Origin: Sphingomonas sp.
GTDB lineage: Bacteria > Pseudomonadota > Alphaproteobacteria > Sphingomonadales > Sphingomonadaceae
Direction: 5' to 3'
Assembly (NCBI GenBank): GCA_019508115.1
Contig: JAEKMC010000076.1
Location: 1-53,933, forward strand
Length of the DNA: 53,933 nucleotides
Positions 28,896 to 39,722 of the stretch are shown here, in pieces; position 1 is the first letter of the stretch, and the number at the start of each line of letters is the position of its first letter. Position numbers and translations under genes: made by a program. The notes beneath the pieces are model-generated. The model ran no database searches, was not told the origin of the DNA, and saw only the letters and a list, made by a program, of their open reading frames with translations.

Positions 28896-28988
28896 CCTGC
28901 GCTCCCTTTCTTATTGCGCAGGCCAAACGAGCCAATGAATGATCAGTTGCCGGAGGGGCTTTTCGGATGATGCCGATGCCGCTAGTCT

Positions 28989-29003
28989 TTGACATGATGT
29001 CAA
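28989..29003. promoter_or_regulatory. Inverted repeat TTGACAT-G-ATGTCAA, candidate MerR-family operator
   Basis: Perfect 7-bp arms, 14 nt upstream of the MerR-type gene. Confidence 0.5.
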
Positions 29004-29016
29004 GGTTGAGGCGGCC

Positions 29017-29403
29017 ATGAAGATCGGCGAAGCGGCGGATGCGAGCGGCGTCTCGCAACGGATGATCCGCCATTATGAGGCGATAGGACTGATCCCCGCG
29101 CCCGCGCGGCGCGACAGCAATTATCGGGATTATGGTCCGGCCGACGTCCACCGTCTGCGCTTCATCGCCAACGCTCGTGATCTGGGATTCGATACGCACG
29201 AGATAAGCGAGCTGCTGGCGCTCTGGAACGATGGCGAGCGTGCCAGCGCGGAAGTGAAGAAACTCGCGCTTGCGCGTGCCGAGGCGCTCCACGCCAAGGC
29301 GCGCAAGCTGGAGGCGATGCGCAAGACCCTGCTCGACCTGGCCCGACGGTGCGCGGGCGGGAACCGACCCGAATGTCCGATCATCGACGAACTGGCAGGG
29401 TGA
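29017..29403 (+). CDS. cueR: MerR-family Cu(I)-responsive regulator (CueR-like)
   Basis: MKIGEAADASGVSQRMIRHYEAIGLIP; C-terminal metal loop CAGGNRPECPIIDEL. Confidence 0.85.
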   Translation: MKIGEAADASGVSQRMIRHYEAIGLIPAPARRDSNYRDYGPADVHRLRFIANARDLGFDTHEISELLALWNDGERASAEVKKLALARAEALHAKARKLEAMRKTLLDLARRCAGGNRPECPIIDELAG

Positions 29404-29428
29404 ATGGCGGAGTGATTGGTCTTCGTCA

Positions 29429-29735
29429 TTCCCGCCCTTCGACGCCGCCTGCGGGGTTGCTCAGGATAAATTTCGGCGAAGCCGAAGGCGGGAGTCCATA
29501 TGCTGGATCGGCGCGGCAGGAGCCTGACGGTTCGGGGACTATGGATCCCTGCCTTCACAGGGATGACGGTGGGGAGATGCTATACCCTCACCTTCCCACC
29601 GCCAGGCGGCGGGCCCCTTCTGTGTCGCCGAGAAACCTTCCCGGGACATTCCCAAAACGGCGGCACACCACAAAAAGGGGGGAGAGGAGTGCTGGATTGC
29701 TTCGTTCCGCTCGCAACGACGAATGAGGTGCTCCC
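29429..29735. repeat. Cluster of REP-like intergenic fragments
   Basis: cccttcgacgccgcctgcgg shared with 14897-14916; gcgggagtccat, ggattgcttcgttccgctcgcaacgacg-type sequences. Confidence 0.5.
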
Positions 29736-29960
29736 TCACGGCATCGCCAGGCCGGCGAGTTCGCGGATCGTGATGCCATAGGTTTCACAGATATGGTCAC
29801 GGAGCGCGTGTTTGGCCGCCGCCAGTTCAGCATAAGCGCGGTCCTCTGCCTCCTCGTGCGCGAAGTCGACATGTTCGAGGCTCGGCACGAGCGCTTGCCA
29901 GGTGAGGTTGTGGCCGCGCGCCGCGGCTTGCACGGCCGCGACCAGCTCCCGTCCATCCAT
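29736..29960 (-). CDS. Hypothetical protein (74 aa)
   Basis: Intact ORF, balanced composition (LAAAKHALRDHICETYGITIRELAG). Confidence 0.45.
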   Translation of the reverse strand: MDGRELVAAVQAAARGHNLTWQALVPSLEHVDFAHEEAEDRAYAELAAAKHALRDHICETYGITIRELAGLAMP

Positions 29961-30026
29961 GCGCGCAAAAACGATCAGGGGCTCAAAGCCGTTGCGGTCT
30001 AGAGCCCTTGCGGTCGCATTTATGCG

Positions 30027-30872
30027 TCACGTCGGCGGATTCACGATGGCCCGCGCTCGGATCATCCAGCATGCGGCGTTGAACCGCGCGACATCGTCGA
30101 TCAGGAAGGCGGCGAAAGCCTGGTCCAGCACGTCGGTGACCTTGGCGCGCAGCTTTTCTTCCAGGCTGGGCAGTGCGATCGCCACATAACCCATGCGGCG
30201 GATGTAGATGGCCAAATCGTCGCGCGGCAGCGCCAGCGGTACATCGATCGGAGCGATGTCGATCGCGTCCCATCCCGAGGTCGCCAATATCCTCCGCACC
30301 CGATCCGCATCGGCGAAACCGAATTGGCCGGGCGCTCGTGGATCCGACGGGCCGACCCGCCCGATCAACGGCTCGGCGGCACGCTCGGCGGTTGTCTGGA
30401 ACGGATTTTCGCTCTTGGGGCGCCAGGCAATGCAGGTCAGGCCGCCACTTGGGCGTGTCGCGTTATGGATATTCCTAAAGGCCGCGACCGGATCGGCGAA
30501 GAACATCACGCCGAACCGCGACGCCACCGCGTCGAAGCCTTTGGGCGCGAAGGCCTGGCTTTGCCCGTCGCCGAGGACGAAGCGCGCATTGGTCGCGCCC
30601 GCCGCCTCGGCCCGGTGGCGGGCAATGTCGACCAGCACCTGGGATATGTCGATGCCTGTACAGCGTCCGGCAGTCCCCAGCCGCTCCGCGAGCGCCAGCG
30701 TCGTCGCGCCGGTACCGCATCCGACATCAAGAACGTCCCGCACACCATCGGTGACGACGGCGTCGGTCAGGATCTTTTCGAACGGCTGATACAGCCGATC
30801 GAGCATCGGCTGAAGGTCCGCCCACGCATTGCCGCTATGCCCATTCCAGCTTGGGACGTGCTGATCCGGCAT
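30027..30872 (-). CDS. SAM-dependent class I methyltransferase
   Basis: VLDVGCGTGATTLALAERLG, CTGIDISQVLVDIAR, FDAVASRFGVMFFADP. Confidence 0.85.
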   Translation of the reverse strand: MPDQHVPSWNGHSGNAWADLQPMLDRLYQPFEKILTDAVVTDGVRDVLDVGCGTGATTLALAERLGTAGRCTGIDISQVLVDIARHRAEAAGATNARFVLGDGQSQAFAPKGFDAVASRFGVMFFADPVAAFRNIHNATRPSGGLTCIAWRPKSENPFQTTAERAAEPLIGRVGPSDPRAPGQFGFADADRVRRILATSGWDAIDIAPIDVPLALPRDDLAIYIRRMGYVAIALPSLEEKLRAKVTDVLDQAFAAFLIDDVARFNAACWMIRARAIVNPPT

Positions 30873-30883
30873 GGCCTTCCCCC

Positions 30884-32644
30884 TCACTTCCGCCCGAACA
30901 ATTTCTCGATGTCGCCATGGCCCAGTTTGATCCAGGTTGGGCGGCCGTGGTTGCATTGGCCCGAATGGGGGGTGACCTCCATTTCGCGGAGCAGCGCGTT
31001 CATCTCGGCGACCGAGAGGATACGGCCCGCGCGGACCGAGCCGTGGCAGGCCATGGTCGCGGCGATGCCGTCGAGTTTCTCCTTGAGGCTGAGCGCCTCG
31101 TCATACGCCGCCAGTTCGTCCGCAAGATCGACTACCAACTGCCTGGCATCGCTGGCGCCGAGGAGGGCGGGCGTAGCGCGCACCAGCATCGCCTTGGCGC
31201 CGAAGCGTTCGAGTTCGAGCCCCATTTCGGCGAGCTCGCCGCTGCGCGCCTCTAGCCGGTCGCATGCCGGCTCGTCCATCTCGACGACCTCGGGGAGGAG
31301 AAGCGCCTGCCGCGCGACGCCGCCGTCCGCCATGGCGCGGCGCATGCGTTCGAGCACGAGCCGTTCGTGCGCGGCATGCTGGTCGACCAGGATCAGGCCG
31401 TCTTTGGCTTCGGCGACAATATAGGTCGCCGCCACGTGGCCCCGCGCGACACCAAGCGGATGCTCGACCGGCGCCGGCGGCGCGTCATAGGCCATCTCGG
31501 CGCGCGCGGCGGGCGCGGGGGTGAATTCGGGGACATTGTCCCACACTGATCCCTGACTCGGCGGACGGGTGGGCGCCCATTGGGGAGAGAGGGGCTCACT
31601 CTGCCAGCGGCCCAACGCCGCCGCCGAGGGGCGTTGCGCGCTGCGATGGCCCGCGCTGTCGAGCGCGGCGCGCAGGCCGCCGACGATCATGCCCCGCACC
31701 AGCCCCGCCTCGCGGAAGCGGACCTCGGTCTTGGCCGGGTGGACGTTCACGTCCACCTCCTCGGGCGGCACCTCGAGGAACAAGGCCAGCACCGGATGGC
31801 GATCGCGCGCGAGCAGGTCCTGATAAGCGGCGCGGACGCTACCGATCAGCAGCCTGTCCTTCACCGGGCGGCCGTTGACGAACAGATATTGGTGGTCGGC
31901 GACACCGCGGCTGAAGGTCGGCAGGCCGGCCACGCCGCCGAGCGTGATTCCCTCACGCATATGGTCGACCGCGACCGAATTGCGCACCAGCTCTCGGTCG
32001 ATCAGGGCGGCGACGCGCTCGGGCCGCGTCTCGCCCGACTGGACCGCGAAGCTGCGCCGCCCGTCATGTTCGAGCGTAAAGCCGATTTCGGGCCGCGCCA
32101 TGGCCAGCCGGCGCACCACGTCGGCGCAGGCGGCATATTCGGATCGCGCGGTACGCAGGAACTTCGCCCTGGCAGGCACGTGCGCGAACAAGCCTCCCAC
32201 CTTGACCCGCGTGCCGGGCGGAAGCGCCGCCGGCCCCTCCTCCACGAGGTTGCCGTTGTCGACCACACGGCGCCAGCCTTCGCCACCCCTGACCCGGCTT
32301 TCGAGACTGAGCGTCGCCACGCTCGCGATCGAGGGCAGCGCCTCGCCCCGAAAACCCAACGTCGCGACGCGTTCGATTGCCCCCTCTGCCCACCAGGATT
32401 CGGGCAGCTTGGAGGTGGCGTGCCGCTCGAGCGCCAGGACCATATCCTCGCGCGTCATGCCGCAGCCATCGTCGATCACCTCGATGCCGCCGATACCCCC
32501 GTCGCTCAGGCGCACGACGATGGCGCCGGCACCCGCATCGATCGCGTTTTCGACCAATTCCTTGAGCGCGGAGGCGGGGCGTTCGACCACCTCGCCCGCG
32601 GCGATACGATTGACCAGATGCTCTGGAAGGCGCCGTATTGACAT
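30884..32644 (-). CDS. mutL: DNA mismatch repair protein MutL
   Basis: IRRLPEHLVNRIAAGEVVERPASALKELVENAIDAGA, GFRGEALPSIASVA, DQHAAHERL. Confidence 0.97.
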   Translation of the reverse strand: MSIRRLPEHLVNRIAAGEVVERPASALKELVENAIDAGAGAIVVRLSDGGIGGIEVIDDGCGMTREDMVLALERHATSKLPESWWAEGAIERVATLGFRGEALPSIASVATLSLESRVRGGEGWRRVVDNGNLVEEGPAALPPGTRVKVGGLFAHVPARAKFLRTARSEYAACADVVRRLAMARPEIGFTLEHDGRRSFAVQSGETRPERVAALIDRELVRNSVAVDHMREGITLGGVAGLPTFSRGVADHQYLFVNGRPVKDRLLIGSVRAAYQDLLARDRHPVLALFLEVPPEEVDVNVHPAKTEVRFREAGLVRGMIVGGLRAALDSAGHRSAQRPSAAALGRWQSEPLSPQWAPTRPPSQGSVWDNVPEFTPAPAARAEMAYDAPPAPVEHPLGVARGHVAATYIVAEAKDGLILVDQHAAHERLVLERMRRAMADGGVARQALLLPEVVEMDEPACDRLEARSGELAEMGLELERFGAKAMLVRATPALLGASDARQLVVDLADELAAYDEALSLKEKLDGIAATMACHGSVRAGRILSVAEMNALLREMEVTPHSGQCNHGRPTWIKLGHGDIEKLFGRK

Positions 32645-32742
32645 GGTCGAGGGTCTAGCCCAACCAGCGGGCTTCCGCGACCGGCCTTTCTATCATCGGT
32701 ATGACGATTCTCCGCCGGGTCGCGCGTCGGACGGACAGTTGA

Positions 32743-33786
<1,044 letters not shown>

Positions 33787-33808
33787 GCCAGGACGGCCGG
33801 GACCCGCC

Positions 33809-34687
33809 ATGGCCCCGCCGCGCCATCGCGATCGCGGATTCTCGCGGCGCATCCAATATGGGCTGTTCTTCGGCTATGTCGCCGCCGCGATGGGCGTGGT
33901 GGCGGGGTTCGCGCTCGTCCTGATCGCGCGGTTCGATCCCGCGGCGTTCGAGGGGATCAAGGGCCTCGCACTGGACGTGACCACGCCGGTCACCAAGCTG
34001 ACGCGCCCGATCGTGCGTGGCGGCGGATCGCTGGCGGACGATATCGGCGGCTATTTCGGCGCGGTGAGCGAGAATAAGCGACTCCATGCCGAGCTCGCCG
34101 ATGCGCAACGCGGCCTGATCCAGGCGCGCGTGCTGGCGTTCGAAAATGCGCGGTTGAGGCGCACGCTGAAGCTGGTCGGCGACCGGAGCGTGCCGATCGT
34201 CGCGGCGCGCATCGTCGGGTCCGATCTTACCGGCACGCGCCGCTTCGTCACGCTCGCTGCCGGAAGCGCCGACGGCGTGGCGCCGGGCCAGCCGGTGCGT
34301 GCCGCCGACGGGCTGGTCGGCCGCATCACGGAAGTCGGCAGCCATGCCGCGCGTGTCGTGTTGGTGTCGGACGGCGGCAGCGCGGTGCCGCTGCGCGTCG
34401 TGCGGACCGGGGAGCCCGCGCTTGGCGAGGGGCGCGGCGATGGCGCGATGGAAATTCATTCGACCTTGGTCGGCGGGCCCGGTTTCCGGCGCGGCGACCT
34501 GCTCGTCACCTCGGGCGTGGGCGGGGTCTATCCGCCCGATCTGCCGGTCGCGGTGGTGACGGGCACGAGCGGCGAGATCGCGACCGCGCGGCCGCTCGCC
34601 GAGCCCGCGAAGCTCGATTTCGCGATCGTGCTGCCCCAGGCTCCCGCCCCGCCCCCGGTTGCGCCGCCGCAGGGGCACCGGAGCTGA
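33809..34687 (+). CDS. mreC: Rod shape-determining protein MreC
   Basis: Position after mreB; VVAARIVGSDLTGTRRFVTLAAGSADGVAPGQPVRAADGLVGRITEVG. Confidence 0.93.
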   Translation: MAPPRHRDRGFSRRIQYGLFFGYVAAAMGVVAGFALVLIARFDPAAFEGIKGLALDVTTPVTKLTRPIVRGGGSLADDIGGYFGAVSENKRLHAELADAQRGLIQARVLAFENARLRRTLKLVGDRSVPIVAARIVGSDLTGTRRFVTLAAGSADGVAPGQPVRAADGLVGRITEVGSHAARVVLVSDGGSAVPLRVVRTGEPALGEGRGDGAMEIHSTLVGGPGFRRGDLLVTSGVGGVYPPDLPVAVVTGTSGEIATARPLAEPAKLDFAIVLPQAPAPPPVAPPQGHRS

Positions 34688-35199
34688 TGCCGATCATCGA
34701 GTCCGACCTGCTGGGGCAGCCGTCGCGGTGGCGGCTGCAGGCGATCCCGGTTGCCTCGACCATGATCGCGTCGAGCGTCACCTTGCTGCCGTTCGTCAGC
34801 ACCGCGCCGGTCTTGCCGCCTTTGGGGTTGCTGATGGCGCTCGGCTGGCGGCTGTTGCGGCCTGAATTGTGGGCGGCATGGGTGGCTTTGCCGCTCGGCC
34901 TTGCCGACGACCTGATCACGGGCACCGCGCCGGGAACGGCGATGACGTTGTGGACGATCAGCTTCCTGGGCATCGACCTGATCGATGCGCGTCCGATGTG
35001 GCGTGACCATTGGCTCGACTGGTGGATTGCCAGTGCCGCGATCCTGTTCTGCGCGCTGGGGCAAAGCGCGATCGGCTATTTCGTTGCGGGCGGCGGCGCA
35101 CCGTGGACGATGATCCCGCCCACGATCCTCGCCATCCTCTGCTTTCCCCCGATCGCGCGGCTGTGCGCTGTACTGGATCGCTGGCGGCTGGCGAAATGA
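34687..35199 (+). CDS. mreD: Rod shape-determining protein MreD
   Basis: Small polytopic protein between mreC and PBP2 with stop/start overlaps. Confidence 0.85.
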   Translation: MPIIESDLLGQPSRWRLQAIPVASTMIASSVTLLPFVSTAPVLPPLGLLMALGWRLLRPELWAAWVALPLGLADDLITGTAPGTAMTLWTISFLGIDLIDARPMWRDHWLDWWIASAAILFCALGQSAIGYFVAGGGAPWTMIPPTILAILCFPPIARLCAVLDRWRLAK

Positions 35200-37187
35200 G
35201 ATGGTTCGATCGGCCGGGACGGGTCGTTACCGATCAGTCGCTGGCCTACAGCTTCACGCGTCGCGCGATCGTGCTGACGGGCGCACAGGCAAGCGTGGCC
35301 GCTCTGCTGGGCGGACGGATGGCGTGGCTGTCGATCGCGCAGCGCGACAAATATGACAAGCTCGCCGAGAGCAATCGCGTCCAGAGCCAGATCATCCCGC
35401 CGCGGCGCGGCTGGATCGTCGATCGCAACGGCAAGCCGATCGCGGTCAACAAGACCAGCTTCCGCGTCGACCTGATCCCCGACCGGCTGCAGGATCCCGA
35501 CCGCGCGATCGACGAATTGCGCCAGATGCTCAACCTGTCCCATGACGACGTTGAACGGATCAAGGACGCGCTCGACAAGTCGCCCGGCTACCAGCCCGTG
35601 CCGGTGATCGAAGGACTGGATTATGAACGCTTCGCCGCGGTCTCGCTGCGCCAGGCCGAACTGCCCGGCGTCGCGCCCACCAGCGGCTTCACCCGATCCT
35701 ATCCGGCGGGTGCGGCGGTCGGGCATCTGTGCGGCTATGTCGGCCCGGCTTCGGCCGCGGATTATCAGCGCACGCACGACCCGCTCTACATCACGCCCGG
35801 CTTCAAGGTGGGCAAGGAGGGGCTGGAGAAGGTGATGGAGCCGTGGCTGCGCGGCATGCCCGGCGCCAAGCGCACCGAGGTCACCGCGCATGGCCGGCTG
35901 GTGCAGGAGCTCACCACCAAGCCCGAGCAGATGGGGCACACCTTGCGCCTCACGATCGACGCGCCGTTGCAGGAATATGCCGCGCGCCGACTGGGGCCGA
36001 ACAGCGGATCGGTGGTGGTGGTGGATTGCGAGACGGGCGGGCTGCTCGCGATGGTCTCGATGCCGTCCTACGACCCCAATGCCTTCACCGACGGGATCAG
36101 CAAGGCCGAGTGGGCGATGCTGTCGGCCAACGACCACCTGCCCCTGATGAACAAGGCGCTGCTCGGCCTCTATCCGCCCGGATCGACGGTCAAGCCGATG
36201 AACGCGCTGGCGCTGCTCCGCTGGGGGGTGGATCCGCACGAGACGGTCAATTGCCCGGGTTTCTTCCGGCTCGGCACTGCGACCTTCCACTGCTGGCGCC
36301 ACAGCGGCCATGGCCCGATCGACATGCATCGCGCGATCCAGCAGAGCTGCGACGTCTATTTCTACACGATGGTCCGCCGGCTCGGCATCGACAAGGTCGC
36401 GGGGATGGCACACGAATTGGGCCTGGGCGAGAAGTTCGACCTTCCCGCGATCATGCAGCGCTACGGCACCTATCCTGATACCGCGTGGATGGAGCGGCGC
36501 TACAAGAAAGCGTGGACCGCCGCCGACACGGTCAATGCCTCGATCGGACAGGGCTATGTGCTGGTCAATCCGCTCCAGCTGGGCGTGATGGCGGCGCGCA
36601 TCGCCAGCGGCAAGGCGCTCGCGCCGCGCCTGATCGGCAACAAGCGCTACGGCCCGCAAGGCGCGCCGCTCAACCTCACCGCCGAGCAGCTTGGCGTCGT
36701 CCATGCCGGCATGCGCGACGTGATCAACACCGGCGGCGCGGGTACGGCGGGCGCGTCCAAATTGCAGGTGCCGGGGGTCGAGATGGCGGGCAAGACGGGC
36801 AGCGCGCAGGTTCGCCGCATCAGCGCGGCCGATCGCGCCGCGGGGCGCGCGCAGGCGCTCGGCACGGGCGGCGAGTGGAAGCTGCGCGACCACGGCCATT
36901 TCATCGGCTTCGCGCCGGTGGAACAGCCCAAATATGCGATCGGCGTGACGCTGGAGCATGGCGGCCATGGCGCCGCCGCCGCGCAGGTCGCGCGCGACGT
37001 GATGACCTTCCTGTTCACGCCGGATCGCGCGATGACCACATTGGCCGCCTTCGAGCAGCAATGGGGCGGAGATATCGGCGCGCGCATGGCGGCGGACAGC
37101 GCGCGCTGGCAGGCCGAGCAGGAGGGCAAGGCCGTGCAACAACCCGACACGCCGCAGGAAGCGGCCGGCCAGGACCAACCCGATTGA
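35196..37187 (+). CDS. mrdA: Penicillin-binding protein 2
   Basis: PPGSTVKPMNAL (SxxK), GKTGSAQVRR (KTG), NRVQSQIIPPRRGWIVDRNGKPIA. Confidence 0.95.
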   Translation: MRWFDRPGRVVTDQSLAYSFTRRAIVLTGAQASVAALLGGRMAWLSIAQRDKYDKLAESNRVQSQIIPPRRGWIVDRNGKPIAVNKTSFRVDLIPDRLQDPDRAIDELRQMLNLSHDDVERIKDALDKSPGYQPVPVIEGLDYERFAAVSLRQAELPGVAPTSGFTRSYPAGAAVGHLCGYVGPASAADYQRTHDPLYITPGFKVGKEGLEKVMEPWLRGMPGAKRTEVTAHGRLVQELTTKPEQMGHTLRLTIDAPLQEYAARRLGPNSGSVVVVDCETGGLLAMVSMPSYDPNAFTDGISKAEWAMLSANDHLPLMNKALLGLYPPGSTVKPMNALALLRWGVDPHETVNCPGFFRLGTATFHCWRHSGHGPIDMHRAIQQSCDVYFYTMVRRLGIDKVAGMAHELGLGEKFDLPAIMQRYGTYPDTAWMERRYKKAWTAADTVNASIGQGYVLVNPLQLGVMAARIASGKALAPRLIGNKRYGPQGAPLNLTAEQLGVVHAGMRDVINTGGAGTAGASKLQVPGVEMAGKTGSAQVRRISAADRAAGRAQALGTGGEWKLRDHGHFIGFAPVEQPKYAIGVTLEHGGHGAAAAQVARDVMTFLFTPDRAMTTLAAFEQQWGGDIGARMAADSARWQAEQEGKAVQQPDTPQEAAGQDQPD

Positions 37188-38290
37188 GCAATGATAGCCT
37201 CATCCCCGCGCCGCTGGCGCGCATGCCCTGGGGGCTGATCCTGGTCGTGAGCGCGATCCTGGGCTTCGGCCTGGTCGTGCTCTATTCGGCCGCGGGCGGG
37301 AAGATGATGCCATGGGCGTTGCCGCAGGGTATCCGTTATGTGCTGTTCCTGCTCGGTGCGATGACGCTGTCGCGGCTCAACGAACAGCAGCTCAAGGCAG
37401 TAGCCTGGCCGACCTATCTCATCCTCGTCATCCTGCTGTTCGGGGTCGAGGCGTTGGGTGCGGTCGGCGGCGGCAGCCGGCGCTGGCTCGACCTCAAGAT
37501 CATCCGCCTTCAGCCGTCCGAGCTGATGAAGCCCGCGATCGTGCTGGTGCTCGCGCGCTTCTACGATGCCATGCCCGCGCCCGAGATGCGCCGCTTCGCC
37601 GCGGTCTGGCCGGCGGCCCTGCTGATCGGGGTGCCGTTCCTGCTGGTGCTGGTGCAGCCCGACCTCGGCACCGCGCTGATGATCGCGTTCGGCGGGGTCA
37701 CCGCCATGTATCTGGCGGGGGTGCCCAAACGCTGGTTCATCGGCGTGTTCGCGGCGGCCGCGGCGCTGATGCCGGTCGCGTTGCACATGATGCACGATTA
37801 TCAGCGCAACCGGATCGAGATCTTCCTCAACCCGGAAAGCGACCCGCTCGGCACCGGCTATCACATCATCCAGTCGAAGATCGCGATCGGATCGGGTGGC
37901 GTGAAGGGCAAAGGCTTTCTCCAGGGCACGCAGAGCCATCTCGATTATCTGCCCGAGGGGCATACCGATTTCGTCTTCGCGACGATGGCGGAGGAATGGG
38001 GCCTGATGGGCGGGCTCGGCATCATCCTGGCTTATTGTTTCGTGATCGGCTGGGGCATGCGCGTGGCGATGCGCGCGCGCAGCCGTTTCGGCCGGGTCGC
38101 CGCCGCGGGGTTGACCACCACCATCTTCTTCTACGTCGCGATCAACCTGCTGATGGTGATGGGCTTGGCGCCGGTCGTGGGGATTCCGCTGCCTTTGGTG
38201 TCGTTTGGCGGCTCGGCGATGATGACCGTGCTGATCTGCCTGGGATTCCTGATGGCGATCCAGCGCCACAGCCGCGGGCGCAACCGCTAG
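37184..38290 (+). CDS. rodA: Rod shape-determining protein RodA (SEDS family); TTG start or ATG 37223
   Basis: RRWLDLKIIRLQPSELMKPAIVL, FLQGTQSHLDYLPEGHTDFVFATMAEEWG, GLAPVVGIPLPLVSFGGS. Confidence 0.95.
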   Translation: MSNDSLIPAPLARMPWGLILVVSAILGFGLVVLYSAAGGKMMPWALPQGIRYVLFLLGAMTLSRLNEQQLKAVAWPTYLILVILLFGVEALGAVGGGSRRWLDLKIIRLQPSELMKPAIVLVLARFYDAMPAPEMRRFAAVWPAALLIGVPFLLVLVQPDLGTALMIAFGGVTAMYLAGVPKRWFIGVFAAAAALMPVALHMMHDYQRNRIEIFLNPESDPLGTGYHIIQSKIAIGSGGVKGKGFLQGTQSHLDYLPEGHTDFVFATMAEEWGLMGGLGIILAYCFVIGWGMRVAMRARSRFGRVAAAGLTTTIFFYVAINLLMVMGLAPVVGIPLPLVSFGGSAMMTVLICLGFLMAIQRHSRGRNR

Positions 38291-38400
38291 AGATACGGCG
38301 ACGCCCGAGCGCGGGTGAATCGCATTGGATGTTTACAAGGCCGGTCCGCCTTGCTAACCGCGCGCCTCCAAGCGGCACGGCCGCTCCTGCCGACAGGCAT

Positions 38401-38476
<76 letters not shown>

Positions 38477-38714
38477 GTCTTTTCAAAGACTTACCTCAGT
38501 TCCGGCCACCAGTCTCAGCCTCGGCTGAGCACCACTGTGACCAGTTTTGTGACCTTCAGGAAACCCCGGATTCGGCGGATTTCCGCCACTCTCCGGTGTG
38601 ACCTGAAAAGTCAGCTTGTCCGCGTTAGGGTGCAAATGCGAGACCGACATGCTTCTAGGCGTACAGCGACGGCAAGCAAATGTCCGCTCTTGGGGCGCGA
38701 AGCCGCCGCACCAA

Positions 38715-39722
38715 TCAACTGCGGGAGAAGCGTGTCCGATGCGTCGCAGGATTGGTCGCGAGTTGCCGCTGAAAAGCCCGGCACAATTTCTGTTCGCTGC
38801 CGTAACCCGAAAGGACGGCAACGCTCTTCAGCGGGAGATCGGTCTCTTCAAGCGCGCGGCAGGCCGCCTCGAGCCGCATCAACTCGACCGTTTTCGCCGG
38901 CGTTCGGCCGACTTTTGTGGTGTAGGCACGCGCGAACGTTCGCGGTGCCATGGCGGCGCGCTCCGCAAGAGCCGGCACCGAAAGGTCCGCAGCGAGGTTG
39001 GCAGCCATCCAGGCATGTAGCTCCACAAAGGCTCGGTCTCGCGTCTGCGCCGCAAGCGGCACACTGAACTGGGACTGCCCGCCCGCGCGTTTCATGAACA
39101 CGACCATCTGGCGCGCGGCATCGATCGCGACACGCGGCCCGTAATCCTCCTCGATCAGCGCCAGCGTGAGATCGATCCCGGCGCTCACCCCGGCCGATGT
39201 CCACAGCTTCCCGTCGCGCACGAAGATGCTGTCCGGATCGACGTCCAGTCCTGGATATTCGGTTCTGAGCTTGTCGAGCCAGGCCCAGTGCGTTGCGACC
39301 CGCTTGCCATGCAGTTGCCCTGCCGCCGCCAGCAGGAAAGCGCCGGTGCATACAGAGCAAAGCCGTCGCACCGTGTCGACGCGCGCCGCGATGAAGTCGC
39401 GGAGTACGGGCGCAACCTCATAATCCTTGCCCCAGCATCCACCTGGCGCGATCAGCGTGTCGATCGCCATACCGTCCAGCGACGACACTGCCGCGGTCAC
39501 GATGGGCAGACCCGAACTCGTCATCACGGGACCGCCATCAGTCGAGGCGACGATCGTTTCATAGCGTGGCGGCTGCCCTTCGCCGGTTCCCCGATTGGCC
39601 GTGGTCAGCGCCTGCAGCGGGCCGGCCAGGTCGAGCAGGTTCATGCCGTCATAGGCGAGCAGCACCACTCGTAGCGGGGGTTGCGTCGGCACCTTCGCGG
39701 ACTTGGTCACGTCATCAGCCAT
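38715..39722 (-). CDS. GlxA-type AraC-family regulator with DJ-1/PfpI domain
   Basis: RVVLLAYDGMNLLDLAGPLQAL, RRLCSVCTGAFLLAAAG; C-terminal AraC HTH (APRTFARAYTTKVGRTPAKTVELMRLEAA). Confidence 0.88.
   Translation of the reverse strand: MADDVTKSAKVPTQPPLRVVLLAYDGMNLLDLAGPLQALTTANRGTGEGQPPRYETIVASTDGGPVMTSSGLPIVTAAVSSLDGMAIDTLIAPGGCWGKDYEVAPVLRDFIAARVDTVRRLCSVCTGAFLLAAAGQLHGKRVATHWAWLDKLRTEYPGLDVDPDSIFVRDGKLWTSAGVSAGIDLTLALIEEDYGPRVAIDAARQMVVFMKRAGGQSQFSVPLAAQTRDRAFVELHAWMAANLAADLSVPALAERAAMAPRTFARAYTTKVGRTPAKTVELMRLEAACRALEETDLPLKSVAVLSGYGSEQKLCRAFQRQLATNPATHRTRFSRS

Noticed and set aside
29429-29735. Possible CRISPR array suggested by repeated palindromes
   Set aside because: No regular repeat-spacer periodicity, no uniform repeat and no cas genes in the window.
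35076-37178. 700-aa minus-strand ORF
   Set aside because: Antisense to mrdA; biased Arg/His/Gly/Ala composition typical of GC-rich shadow frames.
38483-38821. 112-aa minus-strand ORF after tRNA-Lys as an integrase remnant
   Set aside because: No tyrosine-recombinase motif recognisable; overlaps the AraC gene terminus.
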